A DNA stretch of 6,398 nt from JALHMQ01 sp037441125 (GTDB lineage Bacteria > Pseudomonadota > Gammaproteobacteria > Burkholderiales > Burkholderiaceae_F). Below are positions 5,369 through 6,398 of this stretch, piece by piece. The position numbers and the translations under genes were made by a program. Within the stretch, counting starts at the first letter, position 1, and the number at the start of each line of letters is the position of its first letter. The stretch covers positions 1 to 6,398 of the forward strand of contig JBBIST010000123.1 in assembly GCA_037441125.1 (NCBI GenBank). The letters run 5' to 3'. The notes under the pieces are model-generated. The model saw nothing but the letters and a program-made list of their open reading frames with translations, did not search any database and had not been told where the DNA came from.

Positions 5369-6398
5369 TCAGCGGTGCTCGACCGGGATCGTGATCGTGA
5401 TCTCGAAGCGGCCGCGCGCCACCTGCGCCTCGAGCTTGGCCTCGAGGTCGTAGATCAGCGCCAGCCGGCCACGGATGTTGGCCAGGCCGATCTGGTTGCC
5501 CTCGCGCTGCACCGGCTCGCGCGCGATCGGGTTGCTGACGAAGATCTCGAGGTTGAAGCCGATCTGGCGCACGCGCACGACGATCTCGCACTCGCCCTCG
5601 ATGCGCTCGGCGCCGTAGCGCACCGCGTTTTCGATCAGCGGCTGCAGCAGCAGTTGCGGCACGCGCGCGCGCGGGTGCACGGCGCCGATCTGCCAGTCGA
5701 CGCGCAGCCGCTCGCCGAGCCGGGTCTGCTCGATCTCGACGTACTGCCGGCACAGTCCGAGCTCGTGCTCGAAGGGCACGAGTTTGCGCACGTCGCCCAT
5801 GACCGCGCGGAACAGCTCGGCGATGCTCTCCAGCATGCGCTCGGCGCGCGCCGCGTCATTGCGCACCACGGCGAGCACGGCGTTGAGGCTGTTGAAGAAG
5901 AAGTGCGGCCGAATGCGCGACTGCAGCGCCTGAAAGCGCGCCTCGGCGAGCGCCGGCGAAAAGGCGCGCGCGCGCAGCTCGAAGTAGTGCTGGATCGCGG
6001 CGCCGCCGGCCAGCGCCAGCGCCAGATAGACGAGCAGGTGCGGCCCCTGCAACTGCGGCGACAGGGCGCCGAACAGGCCGATGAGCAGCGCGCTGACCGC
6101 CACCGGAGTGAACCAGGCGAGCGCGCGCTGGGTGCGCAGCGGCTGCGGCGGCAGCGCGCGCCGCAGCAGGCACCAGAGGATCAGCGTCAGCAATGTCACC
6201 GGCTGCAGCAGCGCGGCGCCGGCGAGCAGGCGCGAGATCGCCTCCTCGACCGAGGCGGCGGTCGGCGCCACCAGCGCCAGAGCCGCGAGATTGACCGCCA
6301 CCAGGACGCGCAGCACGACGCCGAGGTTGCAGCCGTCGGGGATCACCAGCCGCGGCGCCGGCGCCGCGGTGCGCTCGCGCGACTCCAGCGGTGCCGCC
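5369..6398 (-). CDS. algZ: AlgZ/FimS-type membrane sensor histidine kinase (probably partial, N-terminus off the right edge)
   Basis: This is an inner-membrane sensor of the LytS-like His_kinase family, the likely partner of the AlgR-type regulator downstream. Residues are numbered from the in-frame GTG at 6346. Four hydrophobic segments lie near 8-28, 36-62, 81-96 and 103-119, with hardly any periplasmic domain. The phospho-acceptor block is RIRPHFFFNSLNAVLAV with His148. The N-box is PLIENAVRYG (236-245, N240). A final glycine block NQIGLANIRGRLALIYD (284-300) follows. The usual DxGxG box between them is replaced by VSNPI (270-274), a feature I associate with the AlgZ/FimS subfamily. The GTG at 6346 has no Shine-Dalgarno. 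The frame stays open to the window edge, with about 17 extra residues (AAPLESRERTAAPAPRL), so the true start is probably just outside. Length from the GTG is 325 residues; AlgZ-type proteins run to about 350-360. It ends 62 bp before the regulator gene. Confidence 0.88.
   Translation of the reverse strand, partial: AAPLESRERTAAPAPRLVIPDGCNLGVVLRVLVAVNLAALALVAPTAASVEEAISRLLAGAALLQPVTLLTLILWCLLRRALPPQPLRTQRALAWFTPVAVSALLIGLFGALSPQLQGPHLLVYLALALAGGAAIQHYFELRARAFSPALAEARFQALQSRIRPHFFFNSLNAVLAVVRNDAARAERMLESIAELFRAVMGDVRKLVPFEHELGLCRQYVEIEQTRLGERLRVDWQIGAVHPRARVPQLLLQPLIENAVRYGAERIEGECEIVVRVRQIGFNLEIFVSNPIAREPVQREGNQIGLANIRGRLALIYDLEAKLEAQVARGRFEITITIPVEHR

Noticed and set aside
5660..5675. Alternating CG/GC tracts here and at about 2790-2805 as possible structured repeats or Z-DNA.
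   Set aside because: They lie within well-conserved coding frames and reflect runs of Arg and Ala codons in a GC-rich genome.

Overview
The window looks like ordinary chromosome from a very GC-rich proteobacterium, most likely a betaproteobacterium. The GC bias falls mainly at third codon positions. That placement is inferred from protein resemblances and gene neighbourhood, not from a database search. I see no mobile element, CRISPR array, tRNA or rRNA. All sizeable coding capacity is accounted for by five housekeeping or regulatory genes.

Layout from left to right: (1) 1-680, minus strand, hemD (uroporphyrinogen-III synthase), whose 3' end runs off the left edge. (2) 748-1662, minus strand, hemC (hydroxymethylbilane synthase), complete and upstream of hemD in the same direction. 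(3) 1663-1754, a 92-bp divergent intergenic region that must hold both the hemC and ppc start signals. (4) 1755-4523, plus strand, ppc (phosphoenolpyruvate carboxylase), complete. (5) A 9-bp convergent gap with a small perfect hairpin. (6) 4533-5306, minus strand, an AlgR-type LytTR response regulator. (7) 5369-6398, minus strand, its AlgZ/FimS-type membrane sensor kinase, running off the right edge.

Functionally there are three units. HemC and HemD are consecutive enzymes of tetrapyrrole synthesis: porphobilinogen to hydroxymethylbilane to uroporphyrinogen III. PEP carboxylase refills oxaloacetate and keeps the residues for aspartate feedback inhibition. The AlgZ/AlgR pair is a two-component system that in pseudomonads controls surface behaviours such as alginate and type IV pili; its targets here cannot be read from the window.

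In Pseudomonas the order is algZ-algR-hemC-hemD in one direction. Here the same four genes keep their order and orientation, but an oppositely transcribed ppc sits between algR and hemC. That is the most notable architectural point. I found no convincing undescribed system. The remaining observations concern a kinase that lacks a canonical ATP-binding motif, start-site choice, and an acidic insert in HemD.
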